Assembly (NCBI GenBank): GCA_947650365.1
Contig: OX393549.1
Coordinates: 94,562,048-94,626,047, forward strand
DNA: 64,000 bases
From: Chamaelirium japonicum
Lineage: Eukaryota > Streptophyta > Magnoliopsida > Liliales > Melanthiaceae
Reading direction: 5' to 3'
The notes below the pieces were generated by a model. The model ran no database searches. It was not told where the DNA came from and worked only from the letters and a program-made list of their open reading frames with translations. Shown in pieces: positions 1 to 12,325 of the stretch (its first letter is position 1; the number at the start of each line of letters is the position of its first letter). Position numbers and translations under genes: made by a program.

Positions 1-600
1 GGCATAGTAGAGACTAGGTTCTTTTTTCATTTTTGGTGGAGTGGTAATTATGCCAAATTCATTAAACTAATTTGATATCTAATGTATTTGTTACGCTTTC
101 TTTATGTTTAAAAATCTTTAAATGTCAGGAAGAAAGATTCAATATACAAGATATTGACTTCAGACCTGCTGATTGAGGCAAGCCAATTCCCCGACTGATT
201 AAACCATATATATTCATTGCATTCTCTCTAATCTTTATAACTCTTTACATGATCCATAGCATCAGCTTTACTTTCAATCAACCACCTTGCTACCTAATTA
301 GAATTAGTTTCTAGAACTGATTTTTTAATCTTCTTGTAAACCTTAGCTAATTCATTAGGGTCTTTTTGGTATCACCTTTGTGTTATGTTTTTCTATTTCA
401 AAAAAGCTAGAAGTGAAAACATGTTTGGCAGCCTGTTTTTACTTTTTTGCTTTTTAGAACTGAAAGTAAAACTTTTAAAAACAACATAAACAAAAAAATT
501 CCATTCATGTTATTTTTAAAAAAAGAAAACAAAAGTGATTGTCTCATGTTACTTGGGAGTTTACTCGTTGGGGACTTCATGGTAAAAATTAAAAAGTCCC
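1..600. other. AT-rich DNA, no gene seen
   Basis: AT-rich sequence with homopolymer A/T runs. The only open frame of note (about 87 codons, - strand, 407-670) is low-complexity and resembles no family I know. Nothing further can be supported. Confidence 0.5.
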
Positions 601-2370
601 TCATATCTTGAATTAGTGCATTGTAGAGAGTATTATAGAGAGAATATCGTGGAGAGAGAAAATATCGCAAATAGAGAATACCGTAGAGAGAATGTTGTAG
701 AGAGACAATAGTGTAGAGTGAGAAGATCGTGGAGAGGTATGTAGAGAAATTGTTGTAGAGAGAAAAGATTGTAGAGGTTATTGTGGAGGGAGAATATATT
801 GTAGAGAGAATGTTGGGGAGAAAATATATTCTAGTGTGGTAGAGAAAATATTCTAGAGAGAATTTTTTTAGAGAGATAAAATATTAAGGAGTGTTACTTA
901 GAGAGAATGTTACATAAAGAAAATGTCATAGACATAAAATATTGTAGAGAGAATGCTTAAGAGAAAATGTTATATAGGGAGAAAAGTTGAGAATGTTCTA
1001 GAGAATATTATATAGAGAAATTTATAAAGAAAGAATGTTGTAAAGAGATAATATTGTAGAAAGAGAATATTATAGAGAGAAAATATTGTAGAGAGAGAAC
1101 ATTGTAGAGAGAAAATGTTGTACAAAGAGAATGTCATAAAGGGTGAAACTGTTGTGGAGGGAGAATATATTGTGGAGGGAGAGTATATTGTAGAGGGAGA
1201 ATGTTGTGTAGAGAATATATTTTATTATAGTATTATAGAGAAAATATTCTTGAGAGAAGAGACAAAATATTAAGGAGTGAATGTTTTATAAAGAGAATAT
1301 TATAAAGATTTAGAAAATGTCATAGAGAAAAAATGTTATAGAGAAAATACTGTAGATAGAAAAAAGTTGCGGGGAGAACGTTGTAGATAAAAAAATGTTG
1401 TACATAGTGAATGTCGTAGAGAGAGAGTTATAGAGAATGTCGTAGAGAGCAAAAAAGTTAGATTGTCATAAAGAGTGAAAAGCTATAGAAAGAATGCCGT
1501 AGAGGGAGTATTGTAGAGGGAGAATATCATGGAGGAAAGTTATTGAGAAAATATTGTAGAGAGAATGTCATATAGAGAAAATGTTATAAAGGAAAAATAA
1601 TTGAGAATGTTGTAGGGAGAAAATGTTCTACAGAGAATGTCATAGGGAGAAATTTATGAAGAGAGATTGTCGTAGAGAGCAAAAACGTTATAGAGAGAAT
1701 GTCGTAGAGAAAAATGTTATGTGGAGGGAGAATGCCATAGATAGAGAAAAGTTATAGAGAGAATATTGTCGAGACTATGTCATATGGAGGAAAATGTTAT
1801 AGAGAAAATAATGTAGAGAAAAATATTATATAAAGAAAAAAATTGTAAAGAACATTGTAGAAAGAAAATTTTGTACATAGAGTGTCGTAGAGAGAGAAGG
1901 TTATAAAAAGACAATGTTGTAGAGAGCAAATATTTATAGAGAGAATGTCGCAGAGGGAATAATCTAGTAGGAGAATGTCATAGTTTGAAAAAGTTGGAGA
2001 GTATTGTAGAGTGAAAATTTTGTAGTGTTAAAGAGAAAATATTGAGAGAATGTTGTAGATAGAGAAAAGTTGTGGAGAGAATGTCAGACAAAGAAGTTAT
2101 AGAAAGGGAATGTCATAGAGAGGAAATATTGTAGAGCGAAAAAGTCATAGAGTGAGAACATCATAAGGAGAGAATCTTAAACAAAGAATGTTATAGGGAG
2201 CAAAAAAGTTGTTGAAATAGATCATCGTAAAGAGAAAATATCATAGGAATGCAATCAAAAGAGAAAAGTTATATTGAGAGAAAAGTTGTGGAGATAGAAT
2301 TTTATAGTAAGTAATATTATAAAGAAAATTTGTAGAGAGAGAATGTCTTAGATAGAGAAAATATTGTTGA
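601..2370. repeat. Degenerate GTAGAGAGAA-type minisatellite
   Basis: About 1.75 kb of imperfect tandem repeat. The recurrent unit is roughly 12-18 bp of the form TTGTAGAGAGAGAATG with variants such as TCATAGAGAGAAAATA. It is purine-rich on the + strand and free of coding potential. Unit length drifts along the array and substitutions are frequent, so this is an old array rather than a freshly slipped one. The flanks are ordinary AT-rich sequence. Confidence 0.85.
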
Positions 2371-5300
2371 CATTTGGAGGTTGATACTTGATATTATCAT
2401 TTATGTCTTTTTCTATTTCTTAAAATTTATTAATCATCTTGATAGAATTTTTTATAAACTTTCTTTAGTTACCAAACATTTTTTTCTTTTTTTGAAAAAA
2501 AGGTGACAGATGGTATTGCCAAACATGTTTTTATATTAAAAAATCTATTTTTATAAATAGTAAAAAATGAAAACGTTTTTAGTTTTTAAAAAACAGAAAA
2601 ACGAAAGTGATGCCAAATGCACCCGCACCCGTAGTTGCTTGACATCTATCTGTTTTTTAATCAGAGATGCGTCCTGGTTATGCAACACTTGAGTAACCCA
2701 AGATTTGTTTTGGTTTTGGCCTATGAGTATTTCTTCCTTAGTTTCACCTCAGTCACAGTTGTTATAAAGAATTTGCACTCTAATTGAACTGATATTCACA
2801 AATATTCTTTGTTCCACTCTTGCCAAATATTGCATATTCCTGCTATTAGCTAAATAGGCTTTTATTTCCAACTGCCTTCATCTGACTGGTTTTTTTATCC
2901 ATAGTAGAAACTCTCTGAGAGACCTGTACATATGCCCTGTTAATCCAAGGTTCGATAAATGATAGCTCAAAGCGAAGTAGTTATGTCACAGCTGAAGAAA
3001 GGATGCTTGTGGATAAGCTGATTTGGAACATAAGAAGTGCCTGCTAACATTATTAAGTCCTTTGCTCTTCAATTGTCATATGTTTGAACATTGTTAATAA
3101 AAAACTTCCACGGGATAATATTGTGGCAAGTATAATAGCATTCCAAGGGACTCCCTATTCTTTCCCTATTATTTGGGGAGAGATCGGCTTCCCTTAAAAA
3201 TAGGGAACTAACCGTTGCTGGTAGGTGAAAACATGTGATGAAGACAACCATTTGATACCCTCTTATTCGGCCGTTCGATTCAGCTCGGATTCAACTGTTT
3301 AAGGGGCCCAGCAGAGTAGCAAACAACCTCCGCTCGCTACGAGCAGCGAGCAAAGTAGTGAAATCCTAACGTAGCGAGCAGCTTGTGGAGTCCGTTGGAG
3401 CGTCTTTTGCACCTCCCCGCCTGCTACTGTAGCGAAGGAGATGGAGTGGTGAGTCCCTTGACTCCCTTGGGGATGCTCTAACATCTTCATTCCAAATTAC
3501 ATTGTACCATTGAAGAAATCCACTCGTCCCCCTAGTCTTCTCCAAACAGAATCAATAAGGAAAACCATCTGAAGAACCCTTCCAAACAATGAGATTATCC
3601 AATCTCTAGGATCTTGCGTAGAATAATTTGTAGGCTCCGCTGCTTACCCTTTTATATTTTTTATCTTCTATTCCTTTATAATCTATGGTGAATACAAACT
3701 TTGCAAAATTCTTTTCCAGACCCTATGCATATTGTTTTAAATAATTATTCATGTGTCCGGGAAATAATCACTTGCAGTGAACCTTATAAGAGAGTTATTT
3801 CCTAGATTTTATGCATATAATCAAACTGATACTTGACCTACTAGGTCAAGAAACTGATCCTTTGCGTTTGATGACATGCGTCACTTCATTGATGTACATC
3901 GAAGAGCTTATAAGAATAGATATAGAGTTAGTCCTTTCTAGTTTGCTACCGTGAGCCTTTTCTTTCTTTATCGTTCAGTATGCAGACGTGACACGCATGT
4001 GCAAAGTGCTTCTTAATTGATTACTAGTTTGACCTAATTTGAATGAATTTGGAATGAATAGTAGAAACCGACTATTTCATTTCCCATGTCAATAATTTTT
4101 GAAATTTGTTCATCAATGAATGCTTGTTTCATATGTCGATGATGGGACCCTATTCGGACCGTGTCGCTACCATTAGCATATTTGTTGATTAGTGTCAAAA
4201 ATGTTAACATGTCTTGATAGATCTCAAGATTCTCTGATGGGTTTGAATCTCTTTACTTTTCTAAGATGTTAGAATAGCCCACGTAAGCTCTATTTTTTTG
4301 GGGGAAGATGGCCGACATAAGCTCTCGATTAACAAATGAATTATTCATCGTTTGCAGGCCTTCCGGTTTTTTGGAGCGGTTTAGGATGCATGAGTTTGCC
4401 GAGGGAACTTTGCGCCCTTTTGAATGTGCCCAGAGCTGATTGGTTTGCGTACCCAAATGGCTGGTACTCTGCTTTCGCTCTATTCAAGTGTCTATAAACT
4501 CACATTATATACTCAATTTTGAGTTACACCATATTATCTATTGCATATTCCAACAACGTTGAATCAAGAACCTCAGAATTCTAGGCATATGTTTTGAAAT
4601 ACACGAGCACCTTGCATCCAAGGTTTAACTGTCGATCCTGGTGTCTATTTCGGTTGGTCCAAAAAAAGAGGAAAATTTGTTGGATCTCGGACAAATATTG
4701 CTGCCAATTTGTCGGGTTCCGGTCATTTCGATCAATCTCGATCTGTTATGGAAAAAAAGAAAAAATTGGAACGGAGAAAAAAGATAGAATTCTCTACTAT
4801 TTCCTGATGCTTATATGACAATTGTTTTCTTCATTCAAAGCAGGGCTTGAAGGAAATCACTGAGAAAGAAATGAAATCAGCTGTGATTTCAGATTGAGGC
4901 AAGAGGTTCTTCCATAGAAATGAGTTTCCATCTTGTCGCGCCTTTTGGGTCTGATACGGTGGACATCAGGAGTACGTTTCGAGCGGACCATAAATGTTTA
5001 GATTGAACATTTTAGGAAATCCTTGCCTTGTATATGAAATTCCTGATGGTGTCGTGGGTGTGAACTCTCTCCGAATGCTTGTCTACGTTCCTGAGTTCGT
5101 GTATGTTTGTAGATAGTCGCCATCGCTGTTGAAATGGCGACTATCTGAGTGTTTTTTAAGGCTCCATCCTCTGTATAGGACATTGTAAAGAAAATTTATA
5201 TGCAAGAATCAAAATAATTCAGCCAAATAAAATCATACAAACTGGAACTGATGATTATTTTTTTCTTCTTCAGTTCATATATTTGCATCAGAACGTGAAT

Positions 5301-5447
5301 TTGTGACGATTATTTGGATTCTATTATTCTTTTTCAGGCTGATATCGCCAAATTACTAACGAGTACTTGGCTTTCCGATGATCTATCCGAGCATCATTAC
5401 ATCGCTGTGCCGCCAGGTCATTGTGACCTGTGGGCTTGAGTTCCGAG
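2371..5447. other. Intergenic stretch without a recognised gene
   Basis: No protein family recognised. The segment 3290-3485 is locally GC-rich and ends in a GATGCTCTAA motif like Tourist-type MITEs, but I could not pair it with a left terminus. At 5338-5439 a pyrimidine-rich tract ending in CAG is followed by a 33-codon open frame (motif IAVPPGHCDLWA) ending in TGA. That could be a stray terminal exon or chance. Short open frames elsewhere (for example 4594-4818) show no motif. Confidence 0.4.
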
Positions 5448-5510
5448 CGTTACTTGGGGCAAATTATAAAAACCGCTTTACTTGGGGCAAATTATAAAAA
5501 CCTCCGCTGA

Positions 5511-6222
5511 ACTATGCACCTAATTTCTCATTGGTCCCTAAAGTATTTTTTGTGCACAATTTTTTTTTTTTGCAACAATGGCCTCTCCAAGCAATTCATC
5601 TAGTTAGTAGGTAACTAGCTGGGTACAGTTGGTTAAAACCCCAACTACCAGAGCCAGCATTAGCAACCTGCTTACTAGAGGATTGCCAAGAGTCAATTTT
5701 CATTACCTGACAAATCATTACAAGCTTTCTCTTTTAAGATTGAGGAGATATTGTCAGGGGGCTTAAAACTAGAAAATATGAGGAACAACGCAACGCTATA
5801 CTAGCGGTAATATACATCACCTGGTTAGCATCTCGATAGACAGTGATGAAAAACGCAAGAGAATAGCCTCGTCAATCTCTTGCATTCCACTATAGTATTG
5901 TGGATTTGCTAAGGGATATGAAGGTTCCCATCCAACAGGAGGGTGATCGCCTTAAGGTTGTCCCCTTCAATGATCACATTGTATTGAGGACAACTTGACC
6001 CCTTGAATATGAACTTTCAATTGGTAAGCTTAATTCTTATACCAAAAATACAATCATCGTAGTCAACCTGAGTAATCTTTAAATCGTCCTTTTAGTATCA
6101 TTGGGAAGGGTATTTTTGTTTTGATATTAGGTTTGATGGCTGAAAGTTGGCGGAGCATAGTTTAAGGGGTCAAGTTGTCCAAAAAAAAACACGAGGGACC
6201 AATGTGAAATTAGGTGCATACA
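5511..6222. mobile_element. MITE-like element with about 27-bp inverted termini
   Basis: The sequence at 5513-5539 (GCACCTAATTTCTCATTGGT core) recurs inverted at 6194-6220 with about two mismatches, giving a non-coding unit of about 0.7 kb. Just upstream a 31-bp unit containing CTTGGGGCAAATTATAAAAA is tandemly duplicated (5448-5510). A second inverted pair (a GACAACTTGACCCCTT motif near 5990 and its inverse near 6160) lies inside. Superfamily not assigned, since no target duplication was resolved. Confidence 0.55.
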
Positions 6223-6325
6223 TTTGAGATGGTCATCACATCACATAATACGCAATGCCTAGTTACGTGTTTGGTGTTCACAAGTCTAAACTAAATGGGT
6301 ATCGTTTAGTTACTAATAACTTAGT

Positions 6326-6453
6326 TAGGGCTGTAAATGGGATGGGGTGGGCATGCGTCATGCCGTCCTAAGTCTGGGCCTAGCCTGATAGGACTGGACT
6401 GGATCAAGCCCTTGGCCCATATCTGTTTTCTTCGACCCAAACCTAGTTCGACC
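6326..6453. mobile_element. Left end of a hAT-type MITE, truncated
   Basis: Begins TAGGGCTGTAAATGGG, the terminus shared with complete elements at 8340, 36314, 39269, 47215 and 52900. GGCC/CCCGA-rich sequence follows, then it runs into the CCTAGGCG element. No matching right terminus or target duplication was found, so this is a fragment. Confidence 0.45.
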
Positions 6454-7222
6454 CAAGTCTAGGTCATCGCCTAGGCGTTTTAGACCTCCAAATGCCTAGG
6501 TAGTGGCTAGGCAGGCGGTGGAGTTTGGGCGACCGCATGGGCACCAGGCTATAGGCGCCTACTTTAATAATTGATTTTTTTTTAAATAAATAGCCGGGTT
6601 CAAATTGAGTTTTCTTGGCTCCCGTTTGGTTTTATAAGGTTCATGTTGCTTTATAGATGACCAACACCATGCCATCATTAATGGGGAAAAACTATTGTGT
6701 CCATATTCTCAGGGTTTGAAGAGGAAAAAAGTGAAAGTGGCATATGATTCATACAAGAATGGCGCTGATGTAGATGGTTAGGTGATTTAGATGAGTAATT
6801 TTTATTGTTTTTTTTTATATGTGCATATAAAATGTTCCAAAAATAATAAATTACTTAATATGGTTATGTTTATGCTTATGATATTTATTTGAATTTATGG
6901 GTATGATAAAGTTATATTTCTCTTGTTGATATGTGATTCATATTTCTTACAATATATAGTCATTGTGGTTGATGTGTGGTTCTTATTTGCTGCAATAATA
7001 ATGATTTTGTAGGTTACCATACGTTTTGTATCATACCCATTATCAAATATTATTATTTCGATCATATCTATCTCTAGAAATTAAATGTTTCTATGCATAA
7101 AACCACAAATTACTTATTTATATATATTACTTATATTTATTTTATATATTTAATTTTTATTGCCTAGGCACCGTCTCGTCTAGGCATGCCAAATCGCCTA
7201 GGCATCACCTTGATTATACTGG
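6454..7222. mobile_element. CCTAGGCG-type inverted-repeat element, copy 1
   Basis: The left end carries CGCCTAGGCGTTTTAGACC and further CCTAGG motifs. The right end, read in reverse, gives ATAATCAAGGTGATGCCTAG followed by GCGATTTGG. The middle is AT-rich and non-coding. The same terminal design recurs at 21057-22497 in PPOX intron 2, so this is a dispersed family. Superfamily not assigned. Confidence 0.5.
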
Positions 7223-8339
7223 ATATCATGTAGTTGGTTGTTTTAGTGTAAAAAACTAAAGTGACTCTGGTTTGATTTATCTATAATTAATCATTTTACA
7301 AAAAATAAATATTAAAATAATATTTATTTTGAAACAATATTATGTTCTAATTATCTTTTGACCACCTCAGTGCCAAGTTGAAGAGGTCGGATGAAGTTGA
7401 TATTCGAGTCATAGTAATAAAAATCTCGAATAATATTTAAAGAATGTGGTGAATAATTTGCAAATATAGACTAAACAAATTGTATGGAGAATTATTCAAT
7501 GGCATGGTTGTAGTCAATAATTAACAAAAGATTCATGAATAATTAAAAAATTATATGTTGTTATTATGATTCTTATTTTTATTTAGTTATATATATAAGG
7601 AATTTTCTATTTGGTAAACTTATATATGGATTGCTAATGTATTATGATATATTTATATATTAATTTTTTTTTTGAACTGTTGTCAAACTCGTTCTGAAAA
7701 TAAATTTTTTGTCACGCTCTAAATCTTCAACTTATCGAAATATTCCCGAATGTTGAATTTGCTACTATGGTTGACGTCGGCATCAATGATTTGCGCCTCT
7801 TTTTTTTTTGCAAATTTTAGGATAAAGCCAATGTTGTGAAGAGCTGTTTATATTATAAAAGATTGTGGGTCCTACAATTGGTTTTATTTTATCATCGAAC
7901 AACGGATTTTAGGATCTATGACTTGTGCTAAAATAGAAGAGGCTAGGGGTTCATTATAATAAAGTCGCATTAGGATTAATGATTTTATTTTGATATGTCA
8001 CTCTTCGTAAAGATTTTATTAGAAAAGTGGCTTTATTCAGCATCTGATTCTAAGTTGCTCAAAAGAGTCTTCTATCAATATTATTTTTGAAAGTATTTGT
8101 TTGGTTTTTTGTATTAAGGGTAAATTACATTGACCTCCCTGAGGTTTGCCTAAATTATACAGCCTTTAGTTCTGGTAATTACACTGACCTCCTTTGATCG
8201 CCCATGGTTTTTTTTTTTTCGATTTGGGATTTTTGCATAAATCGATGCCTCGTGCTTGTGGTGTGCCTTTTCATTCATAATTTATAATTGTTTTGTGATT
8301 TGCAATTCGCACTACTATGTTTTTGCTTCTACTTCTTCG
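7223..8339. other. AT-rich intergenic DNA
   Basis: No gene recognised. Around 8115-8200 lies GGGTAAATTACATTGACCTC and following sequence, which resembles the end of a widespread plant repeat, but no partner end was found here. Confidence 0.4.
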
Positions 8340-8839
8340 TAGGACTATTAATGGGTTCGGACGAGTCTGAGGCCCACTGGACCAGGCCCAACTTGAGCCT
8401 AATTTGGACAGAGTTAGATTGAGCTTTGGGTCGAGCTGGGATTGAACATTCAAGCCCGACTGTGTTATGGGTCGGTTATGGACAACCACTAACCCAACCT
8501 GAAGCTCGAAATATTTTTTTTATTTTACAATGAATATAGTTTTAAAAGAGCCCACTTTACAAATATCAATGCCTTGGGCATTAGAGCATTATTTCACATA
8601 TATCTTTTTAACATATATCATAATCAATGTTGTTTTCTACTTTTATTGTGTGATTAGGAGAAGAAAAAAAGATTTAGGCATATACTGCGCTAGAAATATG
8701 GGCTTAATTTGGGCCAGGTTTGGACAAAGCTTGAAAATTTTAATCTGGACCCAAGCCAGTTATGGGCACACACTTTTAAGTTTGGGCTAGGCCTGGGCAT
8801 GGGGTGGCCCGACCCGAACCCAGCCCATTAACAGCCCTA
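8340..8839. mobile_element. hAT-type MITE with 8-bp target duplication
   Basis: A 500-bp non-coding element starting TAGGACTATTAATGGG and ending CCCATTAACAGCCCTA, with inverted GGCC/CCCGACC-rich subterminal sequence. Flanking octamers CTTCTTCG (8332-8339) and CCTCTTCG (8840-8847) match at 7 of 8 positions, as expected for hAT insertion. Open frames inside are by-products of the inverted repeats. Confidence 0.75.
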
Positions 8840-8847
8840 CCTCTTCG

Positions 8848-11226
8848 GACAACACATATGTCTGATGTCATGGGGATAAAATAATAAATACTTCATGGCC
8901 GTCCAATCCCACTTTATCTCCCTATATAAGATAACCCACCCACCCAAAGAGAGGATTTGCTAACGGACACATCCAATATTTTTATTATATATAGCTCATG
9001 AAATACCAAAGATAGCATTAACTTAAATTTTTTTAAAAACCCAACATGTTCCCGTAACAATCCAACAACAGCCAACATCCACTGTCGCTCTTTGCCAGCC
9101 AGGTGTAGGCCGCCCGTCATCGTCGCAGCCAACCCACCGCCACAATCTCCTCCCTTTGCTTTTGTCCTCTCTCCTTCTTTTTCCACCTCTTCTTCTTCCA
9201 CCGCTTCTCCTCCTTTCATTCTTCTTCCTCCTTTTTCAAGCCGAATGTGTAGTAGATCCATTCTACTTCCATGCACCGAATGAACAAAAAGGTACATTCA
9301 GTCTAGTGTTGTTGTCGTGATCTCGAGGAGGAGGGAAAGAAGAGGAGGAGAAAGAAGAAGGGAAAGCGTAGGAGGAGGACGAAGAAGGGGAGGGGAAGGA
9401 GGAGAAGAAGAAGGAGCCGAGGAGGAGACCGATGGGCAGTGACAGCAGGCTGCGCTGGTCGCACGAGCACATCCGAGAAAAAATGTAGCGTTATTTTAGA
9501 TGGAGGCTGCCTTTGGCAAAAGAAGAGATGTTCTTTAGACGTGAGCTGCCTAAGGTAAAATATGGGCCCTATTTCAATGCCAGTTGGATGCACTAAGTAA
9601 TTTCATCAAGTATTGCCAGTTTCAAAAGGTTCCACATATTGCCACGTCACTTGTACAAATGGCCATAAGAGCAAAGCCACAACATCTCCCGGGCACGACT
9701 TATTAGATGAGAAGTACAATCTTATGAACACCTCCCTTAAAGTAGGGTGAATGTTACCACCCCCTCTGAGCCGTCGGATGAACCTTAAAATGAGGATAAT
9801 TGGGATGCACGAGTCAGGAAAGACAATCATAACGAAGGGAACGTTAACCCTCCTTTAAAGGTGGAGAACGTAATCTCTCTATGATATGGGTTAATGTGGC
9901 TTAGGTCCTTTGATAGGAGATGGGATTAGCCTAAAGAACATACATAAGATGTGAGTAGCCTAAAATCCCTGTAATTAAGCTTTAGTTAACTAACATAACA
10001 ATTTTTTTTCACAATCCCCAAATTACTCTCACCTCTCGCCTCTCTTTTCTCCCATCTCTTTGGAGTAGCGATGGTGGAGGCGGGCACAAGCAGCGGAGAT
10101 AGTGGGGACGGCGGCAACTAGCGCGAACAACGACCTCGAGATACTACGGCGGCGGACGCATGAGTAGCAGAGGTGGTGGTGGCAGAGGGGTTAGGTTTAT
10201 GATTTCTAGGTCTAGAGTTTAGGCAATGGCGTGTAGATCGATCTTAGAGTTTAGGCAACTTGAGTTGCAGCTGCTCGTTGTCGCTCCCCCGACAACAACG
10301 ACCAGTGGAGGTGATAAGCAACCGGGCACAAAGGGGTTAGGTTTAGGATTTCTAGTTCTAGGGTTTAGGCAATGGTCTATAGATCTTAGGGTTTAGGCCG
10401 TTGCTCGCCACTGCCACCGCAGTGGTGCCGAACAAGGGAGGCCCGATGGCGGGCATACACAATAGAAGAATTACACTCATCTGGTTGATTGCGATGATGT
10501 TAGTGCCACATGACATGCATTGGAATTCACAGTAGGACCTGATGGCAGGCATACACAATAGAAGAATTACACTCAATTGGATGATTGTGATGATGTTAGT
10601 GCCACATGACAAACATCGGCCGGGTACCGCCCAAACTGTAGGCTGTTGGAACAGTAGAAGATTCAAACTTTTCCAAAATGGGTAGGGGGACGATTTGTGG
10701 AGCGACAAGTGGCGATCCGAAAATCGATGGCCACGATCTATAGCCATGGGATGAACCCAAAATGGGGATGCCACACCCAGGGGAGGAGCCACATGGGGGC
10801 AAGAAGGGCTAAAGCCTCCCCCTTAAATTCTGAAAAATAGAGGAGTAGTGCTATACAGCCAACTCATTTGACAAATGCCAAACTTCACGTGGAGCTGCTC
10901 ATTTGAGTCATTTGACATTTTGAATCTCACTACAGACATTGTGCAACATCGTGCCAAGCAAAGTTGGCTACCTATCTCCATTGTCCTAATTGGCCTCCTC
11001 TCGCCTCTTGTGAATCGGAATCACATGTTTGTTGGCTTGCAGTTGTGCTCTGAATCCTAAGACCGCACCGTGAGTACGTGACCTATGCCGTTTATATCAC
11101 CGTTCAAAGTAAAAAATTCAGACTGTGGGTATTTTAAAAAAAAATTGGATCGGGGCATCTCCCTTGAACCCCTGAACAGGGGGCCATCGCCCCCCTTAAC
11201 CCCCCAAACCCCTTTGGCATAGGTGC
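8848..11226. other. Intergenic: purine/pyrimidine-rich tracts and short duplications
   Basis: 9120-9260 is pyrimidine-rich and 9318-9430 purine-rich. From 10180 to 10400 two diverged copies of a segment containing AGGGTTTAGGCAATGG lie about 170 bp apart. At 10446-10526 and 10543-10619 a unit of about 97 bp, containing GGCATACACAATAGAAGAAT, is directly duplicated. Open frames follow these biased tracts and show no protein family. No gene supported. Confidence 0.45.
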
Positions 11227-11239
11227 AAGTACTATAACT

Positions 11240-11475
11240 ATAAGGTGCATCTTCGACTGCGGGTAACTACCATGACGGTCTGGTACCCGAGTGGGGTGTG
11301 GCTTGTTGCCCAATTTGTGTGTGTGAGGTACCTTCCTACTTAGGTCTTAGGTGCCGGTGTCTGGCCCTATTTGGTTTGATGTCCTGCTTACTCACATAGA
11401 GTTAAGCCGGGATCTGTAACTATTCTTGTTTTCTTTTATGAATTTGTTTTTTACCTCTCAAAAGAGAAAAGAAAA
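11240..11475 (+). mobile_element. Non-LTR retroposon fragment with 13-bp target duplication
   Basis: A segment of about 236 bp ending in a purine-rich tail (AAAAGAGAAAAGAAAA) is flanked by exact direct copies of AAGTACTATAACT (11227-11239 and 11476-11488). A long exact target duplication after an A-rich tail is the mark of target-primed reverse transcription. The body has no obvious tRNA promoter boxes and may be a 5'-truncated LINE 3' end. Confidence 0.7.
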
Positions 11476-11488
11476 AAGTACTATAACT

Positions 11489-12144
11489 CAGGGGCGTAAT
11501 CAAGAATTTATTTTGGGTTGGGCTGAAGCTAAACTAATTTTTTTTACAGTGAAACTTTTACTCTAAACTGTAAAAAAAATACTAAGCAAAATTTTTTAAG
11601 TGAACATCGATGATACAATAAAATTTTATTAATATAAAACAGATACATAAAGCAGATGTATAAATTAGAAAAAGATAACGCAAGAAATAAACATTTAATA
11701 CAAATATAATACTTCATTACTAAAGTTGTGCCCTGCGATGCTTCAGAGAGTAGAATTCATCGATTATCGATCGACAAATTTGTCGATAAAGGGGGCAACT
11801 CTTCGTGGGAAATCGCAGTCGATAGAGAAATTTATTGAAAAAGGGGGCAACTCTTCGCTGAGAAATCTCATCCGATTGACAAATTTGTCAAGAAACGGGG
11901 GAAGCTGGACTGGAGAAATCGCAATCGATCGTGTGTAGAAGTTGCGAGGTTTGGCTGGGCAATGGCTGGGGGGGGTGTGGGTTGGGGTCCTGCGGTTGGA
12001 TCAAGATCAAGAGGTACAAATCGATTGGAACCCATGATTGACCAATTCCCCTAGTTTGGTATACACGACCTACCATATCCCTAGCTCAAATAGTACAGCA
12101 ACCCTGCAAGGTTGCATGCATGTGATGGTGTTAGCGAATAGGAA
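11489..12144. other. Intergenic with a short three-copy repeat
   Basis: Around 11760-11925 three related units carry AAGGGGGCAACTCTTCG and GACAAATTTGTC motifs, spaced about 65-75 bp. No gene recognised. Confidence 0.4.
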
Positions 12145-12325
12145 AATGCTAGGTAGCTAACTATCTTGCCAAATTTTGGGTTGCCAACTTCACGTGGTAT
12201 TTGCCTAGGACTTATCCCCTGGTCTCCACAAAAATGTTCCAAGCAATGAGGACCCACCAGCACTCCACCTCACGTGGAGTTGGCAACAAAAGTTGGCAAA
12301 CAAGTTGGCTATATTATATAGCATT
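12145..12325. mobile_element. Small fold-back MITE
   Basis: A unit of about 180 bp whose left half (AATGCTAGGTAGC to GGTTGCCAACTTCACGTGG) recurs inverted in the right half (CACGTGGAGTTGGCAAC to AGCATT). Arms are about 50 bp with several mismatches. Related ends recur at 13135-13755. Superfamily not assigned. Confidence 0.55.

Noticed and set aside
3290..3485. Tourist-type MITE ending at 3480
   Set aside because: The GATGCTCTAA end is suggestive, but no inverted partner or TTA/TAA target duplication could be matched at the left.
9092..9593. Overlapping open frames at 9.0-9.6 kb
   Set aside because: They follow strongly C/T- or G/A-biased DNA and give Ser/Pro or Glu/Arg low-complexity peptides on both strands. 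No family support.
10180..10400. AGGGTTTAGG motifs as an interstitial telomere
   Set aside because: Only isolated TTTAGGG-like heptamers occur inside two copies of a longer unique segment, not a run of telomere repeats.
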